Shown: piece after piece, positions 1 to 5,856 of the stretch
How positions within the stretch are numbered: the stretch's first letter is position 1
Layout: each line of letters opens with the position of its first letter
NCBI GenBank assembly: GCA_002477565.1
Contig: DLQL01000009.1
Span: 1 to 10,343 of the forward strand
Length of the DNA: 10,343 nt
Direction of reading: 5' to 3'
DNA from: Flavobacteriaceae bacterium UBA7433
GTDB lineage: Bacteria; Bacteroidota; Bacteroidia; Flavobacteriales; Flavobacteriaceae
Program-made: the position numbers and the translations under genes
The notes under the pieces: model-generated
Told to the model about the DNA's origin: nothing
Seen by the model: the letters and a program-made list of their open reading frames with translations, nothing else
Databases searched by the model: none

Positions 1-68
1 CCTCCAGGAATCGAACCAGGGACACATGGATTTTCAGTCCATTGCTCTACCAACTGAGCTAAGGCACC
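1..68 (-). tRNA. tRNA-Phe (GAA), 3' end cut by window edge
   Basis: Read on the minus strand from 68, the cloverleaf parts appear in order. They are a 5' acceptor strand GGTGCCT (68-62), a D arm with GCTC/GAGC and an AGTTGGTA loop, an anticodon stem ATGGA/TCCAT around loop CTGAAAA, and a T arm CCTGG-TTCGATT-CCTGG. The anticodon GAA lies at 35-33, giving phenylalanine. Only AGG of the 3' acceptor strand is present, so about four acceptor bases and the 3' end lie outside the window. The visible start of the 3' strand matches the expected complement of GGTGCCT. Nothing visible suggests a pseudogene. Confidence 0.97.
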
Positions 69-112
69 ATTTTCGCTATTGATTGCAGGCAAGCTGTTTC
101 ACAAAGCGGTTG

Positions 113-145
113 CAAATATAGCAGTATTATTTAGATATATGCAAA
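113..145 (-). promoter_or_regulatory. Bacteroidetes-type promoter for tRNA-Phe
   Basis: On the minus strand a TTTG (145-142) is followed after 21 bases by TATATTTG (120-113). This fits the Bacteroidetes primary-sigma consensus TTTG-N19-21-TAnnTTTG. Transcription would start around 106-109, leaving a leader of roughly 40 bases before the tRNA at 68. The match to both elements and the position just upstream of the tRNA are the evidence. The start site itself is inferred. Confidence 0.65.
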
Positions 146-168
146 CAATTTTTAAAAAAATCTATTTG

Positions 169-176
169 TATCTTTG
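169..176 (+). promoter_or_regulatory. -7 promoter element for coaX and the downstream cluster
   Basis: TATCTTTG matches the Bacteroidetes -7 consensus TAnnTTTG and sits 17 bases before the coaX ATG, so the leader would be only about 10-13 bases. No TTG-type -33 element is seen at the expected distance upstream (about 144-150), so the promoter looks weak or helped by another factor. It points away from the tRNA-Phe promoter, and the two share the 113-176 spacer. Confidence 0.45.
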
Positions 177-193
177 GGTCTAGAAAAGCAATC

Positions 194-925
194 ATGAACT
201 ACCTAATTGTCGATGCTGGAAACAGCCGTATCAAAATAGTTGTTTTTAAAGAACAGCAGCTCTTGCAAAGAGAAGATTGCGGCCAAAGCGATTTCTTGAA
301 AATTGTCTCCGCCATTTTTTCATCACACAAGATTTCCAAAGTGATTTTGTCTTCCGTAGGTTCGAAGACTGCCACTCTTTATGAGTTTTTGACGCGCTTT
401 CAAGAAGTAGTACTCTTGTCAACATCAACTCCTGTCCCCTTTCAAAACCGATACCAAAGCCCTGCAACTTTGGGGGTGGATCGCATTGCCTTGGTCAGTG
501 CTGCAGCCCTTCAGTATCCTGACAAGAATGTATTGGTCATCGATGCAGGAACCTGTATTACCTACGATGTCAAGAATGCTGAAAATGAATACCTTGGGGG
601 CGCCATTTCTCCCGGTCTAAAAATGCGCTACAAAGCACTGGCTTCCCAAACCGAAAACCTACCTTTGTTGGAGCCTGTTTTCGATAGGGATCTAATCGGA
701 AGCGACAGTGATGCAAGCATGCATTCTGGAGTTGTCAACGGTTTGGTTTTTGAAATAGAGGGCTTTGTCGCAAAAACACAAGAACAATTTTCGGATTTAA
801 CAGTAGTTTTAACAGGAGGAGACGCCAATTACTTGTCTAAAAGATTAAAAAATGGCATATTTGCGCAACCGAATTTTCTAGCGGAAGGTTTGCACGCAAT
901 TTTGATTCACAACACACACAAATGA
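194..925 (+). CDS. coaX: Type III pantothenate kinase
   Basis: This cytoplasmic enzyme phosphorylates pantothenate with ATP, the first committed step of coenzyme A synthesis. The 243-residue length is normal for the type III (CoaX) family, which belongs to the ASKHA kinase superfamily. The three family signatures are in order: the N-terminal phosphate-binding DAGNSRIK (residues 7-14), the pantothenate-site LGVDR (93-97) whose Asp96 corresponds to the family's catalytic base, and the second phosphate motif DAGTCITYD from residue 117. These are followed by GGAISPGL and an adenosine-side VLTGGDA near 205-211. The ATG at 194 puts the first motif at the usual distance from the N terminus. There is no clear Shine-Dalgarno sequence, as is common in this phylum. 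The stop overlaps the next gene's start (ATGA), implying translational coupling. Type III enzymes are known to use a monovalent cation and to resist CoA feedback, which is family knowledge rather than something visible here. Confidence 0.96.
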   Translation: MNYLIVDAGNSRIKIVVFKEQQLLQREDCGQSDFLKIVSAIFSSHKISKVILSSVGSKTATLYEFLTRFQEVVLLSTSTPVPFQNRYQSPATLGVDRIALVSAAALQYPDKNVLVIDAGTCITYDVKNAENEYLGGAISPGLKMRYKALASQTENLPLLEPVFDRDLIGSDSDASMHSGVVNGLVFEIEGFVAKTQEQFSDLTVVLTGGDANYLSKRLKNGIFAQPNFLAEGLHAILIHNTHK

Positions 926-2181
926 CACACAAAACCATCCTGTTTTTTGCTTTGATTTTTTCTGTTGGCATGGCCGCTCAAAAACAGCAAGACACGCCCT
1001 ATTCTTTTTTTGGTGTTGGAACCCTTTTCCAAGCAAAAACCATTGAAGAATCGATGATGGGAGGGATAGGAACTGCCATCTCGGATCCTGTCCACTTAAA
1101 TTTTAGCAATCCTGCAAGTTTGTCGGGCTTGCGTTTTACGAATTTTTCGGTGGGTGTGGTCAATTCTCAAACTACCATCAGTGATGCAGAGGTACAGCAG
1201 AAAACCTCCGTTTTTTCAATCCCCTACGTAGCTTTGGGCATTCCGTTGGGAAACAAAGCTGGTTTTACAACTGGTTTTCGCGCCAAAACAGCTGTGGGTT
1301 ATGCATTGACCGATGGAGACATTGCTTCAGACGAAGGATTGTATACTTATGAAGGGAATGGAGGCAGCAATAGTTTGTTCTTTGGCATGGGAGTCCGTGT
1401 TTTTAAGGGGCTTTCTGTTGGAATTGAAGGCGCCTATGTTTTTGGAGATCTGGAAAACACCATCACCCACCAGCAAAATGAGATTCTCTACGATACCCGT
1501 GAAAAAACGACAGCGGTTCTCCGCGGTTTTGACACCAAATTTGGGCTGCACTACCAAGGAAAAGTTTCCAAAAAACAAGTTTATAATTTGGGAATGACAT
1601 TCCTCAAAAGCAAGGAGCTCAAAGTCACAGAAACAAGCAGCTTTTACAGTGGATTCTTTTCCGCTGATTTTGAGTCAGTCAAAAATACATTGGCACCTGT
1701 GACAAAAGAGGGCAGCATCAACAATCCATTAAACACAACCCTTGCCATTGGTTATGGTGAATTGACCAAGTGGTATGCAAGTATAGAATACAGCTTCAAC
1801 GACGCAGTGACCTACAACGGATCGACTTTGCAAAACAATGTGCGACAACTGAAGTTTGACAACTACCAACGGATTTCTTTGGGGGGGTATTTTATTCCAA
1901 AATACAATTCCTTATCCAGCTACTTTAGCCGTGTGGTGTACAGAGCTGGAATCAAGTATGAAAATTCAGGAATGTATTTAGACGGCACTGAAATCACAGA
2001 TTTTGGCATGTCTTTTGGTATAGGACTTCCCATGGGCAAGGGCTTGTCTGATTTGAATATCGGGGTGGAATACGGAATCAAAGGAGAAGTCACCGATACT
2101 TTGGTAGAAGAAAAATACATCAACCTCAAATTGAGCCTCTCTTTGGGAGACAAATGGTTTCGAAAACGAAAAATAGATTAA
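922..2181 (+). CDS. Outer-membrane beta-barrel protein, PorV/FadL-like
   Basis: This 419-residue protein starts with a signal peptide (basic MTHK, a hydrophobic stretch to about residue 18, likely cleavage near MAAQ at 17-20). Just inside the mature part is the segment TPYSFFGVGTL, then an NPASLSGL block at residues 63-70 that resembles the N-terminal NPA element of FadL/PorV-type barrels. The rest is alternating aromatic and glycine-rich strands (for example SLGGYFIPKY and LNIGVEYGIKGEV), and it ends in LKLSLSLGD followed by a basic tail, KWFRKRKID. This supports a barrel in the outer membrane, but the substrate is unknown. Flavobacteria carry many such proteins annotated only as outer membrane or hypothetical proteins. 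The start overlaps the coaX stop by four bases, and the next gene follows after 27 bases, so the three are probably one transcript. A role in uptake of hydrophobic compounds would be a guess from family resemblance. Confidence 0.8.
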   Translation: MTHKTILFFALIFSVGMAAQKQQDTPYSFFGVGTLFQAKTIEESMMGGIGTAISDPVHLNFSNPASLSGLRFTNFSVGVVNSQTTISDAEVQQKTSVFSIPYVALGIPLGNKAGFTTGFRAKTAVGYALTDGDIASDEGLYTYEGNGGSNSLFFGMGVRVFKGLSVGIEGAYVFGDLENTITHQQNEILYDTREKTTAVLRGFDTKFGLHYQGKVSKKQVYNLGMTFLKSKELKVTETSSFYSGFFSADFESVKNTLAPVTKEGSINNPLNTTLAIGYGELTKWYASIEYSFNDAVTYNGSTLQNNVRQLKFDNYQRISLGGYFIPKYNSLSSYFSRVVYRAGIKYENSGMYLDGTEITDFGMSFGIGLPMGKGLSDLNIGVEYGIKGEVTDTLVEEKYINLKLSLSLGDKWFRKRKID

Positions 2182-2208
2182 TTAGCACACAATTATAGAC
2201 AGACAAAG

Positions 2209-3561
2209 ATGAAGAAATTAGTCACAATAGCAGCTTTTTTATTTTTGACCTTCTCAGCTACAACAGCGCAAGAAGTCAATCAAGAAGCGATGATCAAATA
2301 CAATCTTTTTAAGGGAGATTACAAATCAAAAAATTACGAGGCGGCCTATGAAAATTGGTTGTGGTGCATGGACAACAGCCCCAAGCTCTCTGTAAACATT
2401 TACAAATTGGGAATTACCATTGCAAAAGACCGTTTGAAGAAAGCTTCTGCTGAAGACAAACCAGCAGCCATCGCTTTGGTGCGCAGGGTCTTTGACCAAA
2501 GAATCCAACACTACCCAAAAAATTTGGCAAAGTTGTACAGCGATTATGCAGGCTTTATACACGACAATGGAAGTACTGATGAGGAAGTGCTGGTCATGCT
2601 CGAAAAAGCCTATCAGATCGACCCTTCAAAGATGGGGGTCAAATCCATTTACAGATACTTCCGATTCGTAACAAACAAGAACAAGGATGGCAATGTTCAG
2701 GTTATTTTTGACACCTATGACGTGCTGTTGCAAGCTGTAAAAGACAAATTGAACTACTACGCTACCAAATTGGATGCCTACTCTGCCAAAGAGGAAAAAG
2801 GGAATGCCTTGACGCCCAAACAGAAAAAATTGAAAAGAGCTTATGAAAACAATTCAAAAGCGATTGGAAAAGTAGAGGGCGGTTTGGACAAGATGATCAT
2901 TGATCTTTCTACCTGTGAACGCCTGATTCCATTGTACTCAAGTGAATTTGAAGCCAACAAGAGCAACGCGGCTTGGCTGAAGAGTTCGGTATCAAGAATG
3001 TATAAAAAAGAATGTACAGAAGACCCCTTGTACGATCAACTTGTAGAGGCTTATGTCGCTGCGGAGCCTTCGCCAGAAGCTTCGGTTTTTTATGCGGGCA
3101 TCTTGTTAAAAAACAATCAGTTTGACAAGGCGAAAGGATATTTTGAACAAGCTGTAGCTCAAGAAACGGACGTCTTTAAGCGCGCGGGCTATCTGTATAA
3201 AATTGCCCAAATAATGAAAAAGAAAGGACGCAAGTCTGAAGCGAGAAGCTATGCTTACAAAGCGATTCAAAATAAGAGGAGTATGGGAGAAGCCTATCTT
3301 TTGATTGCCAGCCTTTACGCTTCCAGTGCAAACTCTTGTGGAAACTCAGAATTTGAAAAAAAGATGGTTTATGTAGCGGCCTTGAATTTGGCGAACAAAG
3401 CAGGGACCGTAGATCCTACTCACAGAAGCATCGCTGGAAAATACAGCAAAAGCTACCGCTCTTCAATCCCTTCTAAGAAATTGATTTTTACCGAAGGATT
3501 GACTTCTGGAGATTCTTTTAGAATCGGGTGTTGGATTGGTGAAACCGTAAAAATTCCTTAA
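2209..3561 (+). CDS. Exported tetratricopeptide-repeat protein
   Basis: This 450-residue protein begins with a clear signal peptide (MKKL, hydrophobic core, ATTAQ near residues 17-21), so it is exported to the periplasm or outer membrane; no lipobox is present. The first part (about 25-160) is helical and resembles degenerate TPR helices. Residues about 160-235 are rich in Lys and Glu and probably form long helices or a coiled coil. Residues about 287-395 hold the clearest TPR units: the SVFYAGILLKNNQFDKAKGY pair, then YLYKIAQIMKKKGRKSEARS, then AYLLIASLYA. The C terminus carries SGDSFRIGCWIGETVKIP, a closing element I recognise from a group of Bacteroidetes TPR proteins. Five cysteines lie in the mature chain, which is unusual for an exported protein of this length. 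TPRs bind partner proteins, and the partner may be an envelope complex, given the neighbours. No enzymatic motif is visible. Confidence 0.82.
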   Translation: MKKLVTIAAFLFLTFSATTAQEVNQEAMIKYNLFKGDYKSKNYEAAYENWLWCMDNSPKLSVNIYKLGITIAKDRLKKASAEDKPAAIALVRRVFDQRIQHYPKNLAKLYSDYAGFIHDNGSTDEEVLVMLEKAYQIDPSKMGVKSIYRYFRFVTNKNKDGNVQVIFDTYDVLLQAVKDKLNYYATKLDAYSAKEEKGNALTPKQKKLKRAYENNSKAIGKVEGGLDKMIIDLSTCERLIPLYSSEFEANKSNAAWLKSSVSRMYKKECTEDPLYDQLVEAYVAAEPSPEASVFYAGILLKNNQFDKAKGYFEQAVAQETDVFKRAGYLYKIAQIMKKKGRKSEARSYAYKAIQNKRSMGEAYLLIASLYASSANSCGNSEFEKKMVYVAALNLANKAGTVDPTHRSIAGKYSKSYRSSIPSKKLIFTEGLTSGDSFRIGCWIGETVKIP

Positions 3562-3621
3562 TTTAGAAGGATTCCCAATTGCCTTCTCCCAAGAGAACGG
3601 TCATTCATTTAATTAGAACAC

Positions 3622-4185
3622 TTGGAAAATAAGAGAAATAGATGGATAAACATTGCAGCCTTAACAGGGATGGCAATGTTTTTTTCATGTGTAAACAGTG
3701 TCCAAGAAGTCAATGATTTTTTGGCAGACAAGAATTTGCCAATTGGAGAGTCTGAAAATGTGGTGCACGTTTACAAAGATTCAGGAAAAGTGGTCTTTCG
3801 TTTGTTGACTCCTTTGCTCTTAGATTTTTCCAACCGAAAAGAGCATCCCTATTCCGAATTTCCCAAAGGAATTCAGTTGGTGACCATCGATAAGACAGGA
3901 AAAGATTCCACCACAATTACCGGAAATTATGCCATTAGCTATGCCAAAACTTCGGTCTCAGAAATTGTTGGAGATGTTGAGGTTTTCAACCATACGGAAC
4001 AGTCAAAACTAGAAACTTCCCAATTGTATTGGGATCAAAAAACAAATTATATCTTTACCGAAAAACCCTTTGTTTTGACCCTTGAAAAAGACACCATTTT
4101 TGGAACTGGCTTTGAATCGCGGCAAGACTTGCAAGGCTGGGTTTTGAAGAAAATGAGTGGAAATTTACACCTTAAAGAAGAATAG
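3622..4185 (+). CDS. lptC: LPS export periplasmic protein LptC, TTG start
   Basis: LptC links the inner-membrane LptBFG transporter to the periplasmic LptA bridge that carries lipopolysaccharide to the outer membrane. The 187-residue length and the beta-rich body (about residues 40-185, with repeated strands such as IQLVTIDKTGKD, ITGNYAISYAKT, TSQLYWDQKTNYIFTEKPF) fit the OstA/LptC fold. TTG at 3622 is chosen because the frame is closed by TAA at 3610-3612, there is no upstream ATG, and this start keeps a basic N-region (ENKRNRW) before the hydrophobic segment. The first ATG, at 3670, would delete that region. The segment ends in MFFSC, with Cys23 in a lipobox-like setting, so the protein is probably a lipoprotein or anchored there. 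This differs from the single-helix anchor of E. coli LptC but is common in Bacteroidetes relatives. The gene lies 60 bases after the TPR gene and only 2 bases before the next small gene. Confidence 0.88.
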   Translation: MENKRNRWINIAALTGMAMFFSCVNSVQEVNDFLADKNLPIGESENVVHVYKDSGKVVFRLLTPLLLDFSNRKEHPYSEFPKGIQLVTIDKTGKDSTTITGNYAISYAKTSVSEIVGDVEVFNHTEQSKLETSQLYWDQKTNYIFTEKPFVLTLEKDTIFGTGFESRQDLQGWVLKKMSGNLHLKEE

Positions 4186-4187
4186 AC

Positions 4188-4367
4188 ATGCACAAGTTTA
4201 GTACATATTTTGAATACGCCTATTTGGTAATAGGTGTTGTTTTTTTTGTTGAAGGAGCATTGAAATGGACAGAAGAACCCGAAAAAGCCTACCTGTCATT
4301 AGGTTTTGGAGTTTTGTCTTTTTTTATGTTTTTTTTCAAACGCAGGTTTCGTAAAAAGAGGTCCTAA
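4188..4367 (+). CDS. Small two-helix membrane protein, 59 residues, function unknown
   Basis: An ATG two bases after the lptC stop opens a 59-codon frame ending in TAA at 4365-4367. The product starts MHKFSTYFEY. It has a first hydrophobic helix (about 11-22, AYLVIGVVFFVE), a short charged loop (WTEEPEK, 27-33), a second helix (about 34-50, AYLSLGFGVLSFFMFFF) and a very basic tail, KRRFRKKRS. By the positive-inside rule, the N terminus and the basic tail should both face the cytoplasm with a short periplasmic loop. The near-contiguous spacing to lptC and the sensible membrane-protein layout argue that it is real and co-translated. I recognise no named family. Small proteins of this kind occur beside lptC in flavobacteria as hypothetical proteins, and a helper role for the Lpt machinery or the next-door CNNM protein is only inference. 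Confidence 0.75.
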   Translation: MHKFSTYFEYAYLVIGVVFFVEGALKWTEEPEKAYLSLGFGVLSFFMFFFKRRFRKKRS

Positions 4368-4432
4368 AAAAACAATGCCCAGTCTCTTGGCGTTTTTTCC
4401 CGAAGCTCAAAAATGGTTTCGCTTTTATAACA

Positions 4433-5704
4433 ATGGAGTTAGAACTCATCATTATTGTCACATCAATCCTGCTGTCCGCCTTTTTTTCGGGTTTGGAGAT
4501 TGCCTTTGTGTCTTCTAACAAACTCCACATAGAGTTGGAGAAAAAAAAGGACGGGATGGTCTCGGGGATTTTAAACAAACTCACCGAAAAATCGTCTAAG
4601 TTCATCACCACCATGCTTGTCGGGAATAACATCTCATTGGTGGTCTATAGTTATTATATGGGGTCCTTTATTACGGATCTTTTGAGTCCTTTATTTCCCT
4701 TTGTTTTGGAAAACGAGTTTTCAGCGCTGCTGTTGCAGACCATTATCTCAACATTGGTCATCCTGGTTACGGCAGAATTTTTACCCAAAGCCATTTTTAG
4801 AATTTATGCCAACGAAGCCTTAAAACTCCTTGCCATTCCCGCTTACTTTTTTTTCATCCTCTTTTATTACATCTCTGATTTTATCACCTTGATTTCTGAC
4901 TTTTTCCTAAAAACCTTTTTCAACACCGATGAATTGGTTTCCCAAACAGAATTTAGCAAAGAGGAACTGGGAGATTACATTACAGAGCAAATGGACACCA
5001 AAGACGAAACCAAAGAGGTCGATTCTGAAATTCAAATTTTTCAAAACGCTCTTGATTTTCACAAAGTAAAAGCACGCGAAATTATGGTCCCTAGAACCGA
5101 GATCATCGCTGTTGAGATTCACGAATCCATCCCCAATCTCAAAAATATTTTTATAGAAACGGGGCTTTCAAAAATCATTGTTTACAAAACCTCCTTGGAC
5201 GACGTGTTGGGCTATGTCCATGTTTTTGACCTTTTTAAAAAGCCCAAAAGTATCAAGTCGGTTCTAATGCCTGTTGAGTTTGTGCCAGAGTCCATTACCA
5301 TCAACGACGCGATGAATGTCTTGACCATCAAACGGAAAAGCATCGCTTTGGTTTTGGATGAGTACGGCGGCACTTCTGGTCTGATCACAGTTGAAGATGT
5401 GATTGAGGAGTTGTTCGGTGAAATTGAAGACGAACACGACAGCATCGAATTGATCGATGTTCAGCTTTCAGATTTTGAGTACAAATTCTCTTCCCGTTTG
5501 GAAATAGACTACCTCAATGACACCTATGATTTGAACATTCCAAAAGAAGACGGTTACGAAACTTTAGGGGGGTTTATTATAGAACACACTGAAAGTATTC
5601 CCAAAAAAGGCACGTTTGTACGCATCGATAATTTTGAGATAGAAGTATTGAAAGGAAGTAGTTCTAGAATTGAAGAAGTCTTCTTTAAAGTCTTTTCGGC
5701 CTGA
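4433..5704 (+). CDS. CNNM/CorC-family (hemolysin-like) membrane transporter
   Basis: This 423-residue inner-membrane protein has the three-part CNNM/HlyC/CorC layout. A DUF21 (CNNM) membrane domain spans about residues 1-195 with hydrophobic helices and the signature stretches SAFFSGLEIAFVSSNK (15-30) and LVGNNISLVVYSYY. A pair of CBS domains spans about 205-335, with IMVPRTEI (217-224) opening the first and DEYGGTSGLITVEDVIEEL from residue 309 closing the second. A CorC_HlyC domain spans about 345-420 (YETLGGFII...GTFVRIDNFEIEVL). Members are linked to Mg2+ or other divalent-cation export, with CBS domains sensing adenine nucleotides. The older name hemolysin is misleading. The motility protein GldE is a flavobacterial paralogue, but nothing here shows gliding genes nearby, so I do not assign that symbol. 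It follows the small membrane protein after 65 bases and is probably in the same transcript. Confidence 0.9.
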   Translation: MELELIIIVTSILLSAFFSGLEIAFVSSNKLHIELEKKKDGMVSGILNKLTEKSSKFITTMLVGNNISLVVYSYYMGSFITDLLSPLFPFVLENEFSALLLQTIISTLVILVTAEFLPKAIFRIYANEALKLLAIPAYFFFILFYYISDFITLISDFFLKTFFNTDELVSQTEFSKEELGDYITEQMDTKDETKEVDSEIQIFQNALDFHKVKAREIMVPRTEIIAVEIHESIPNLKNIFIETGLSKIIVYKTSLDDVLGYVHVFDLFKKPKSIKSVLMPVEFVPESITINDAMNVLTIKRKSIALVLDEYGGTSGLITVEDVIEELFGEIEDEHDSIELIDVQLSDFEYKFSSRLEIDYLNDTYDLNIPKEDGYETLGGFIIEHTESIPKKGTFVRIDNFEIEVLKGSSSRIEEVFFKVFSA

Positions 5705-5816
5705 TGCCATCTCTTGATATTCAAGGAATTTAGCTGAGCTGATTTGAAACAGCCTCGCTCTTGCGAATCTTTTTAAAATTCTAAACTTTCAACTTTTTTA
5801 ATTAAATACTAAATTG

Positions 5817-5824
5817 TATTTTCG
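5817..5824 (+). promoter_or_regulatory. Possible -7 element for the PpiD-like gene
   Basis: TATTTTCG is one base off the TAnnTTTG consensus and lies 32 bases before the ATG at 5857, in a 152-base AT-rich gap that otherwise separates this gene from the preceding cluster. No convincing -33 TTG is present at 19-21 bases upstream. It is offered as the most likely promoter because the gap is too long for tight coupling. Confidence 0.4.
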
Positions 5825-5856
5825 CACACTATCAAATAACTATAACACTACATACA

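Noticed and set aside
3565..3587. AGAAGG/CCTTCT hairpin between the TPR gene and lptC
   Set aside because: Only six base pairs with an 11-base loop and no T-run after it, so it does not qualify as a terminator. It could at most be a processing site.
4306..4518. 70-codon plus-strand frame spanning the small membrane gene and the CNNM start
   Set aside because: It overlaps two better-supported frames and shows no recognisable protein features of its own.
5720..5775. Imperfect hairpin (TTCAA...TTGAA) and a short TCGC/GCGA stem before TTTTT after the CNNM gene
   Set aside because: The first stem is interrupted and lacks a T-run. The second has only four base pairs. This is too weak to call a terminator, although some transcription stop in the 152-base gap is plausible.
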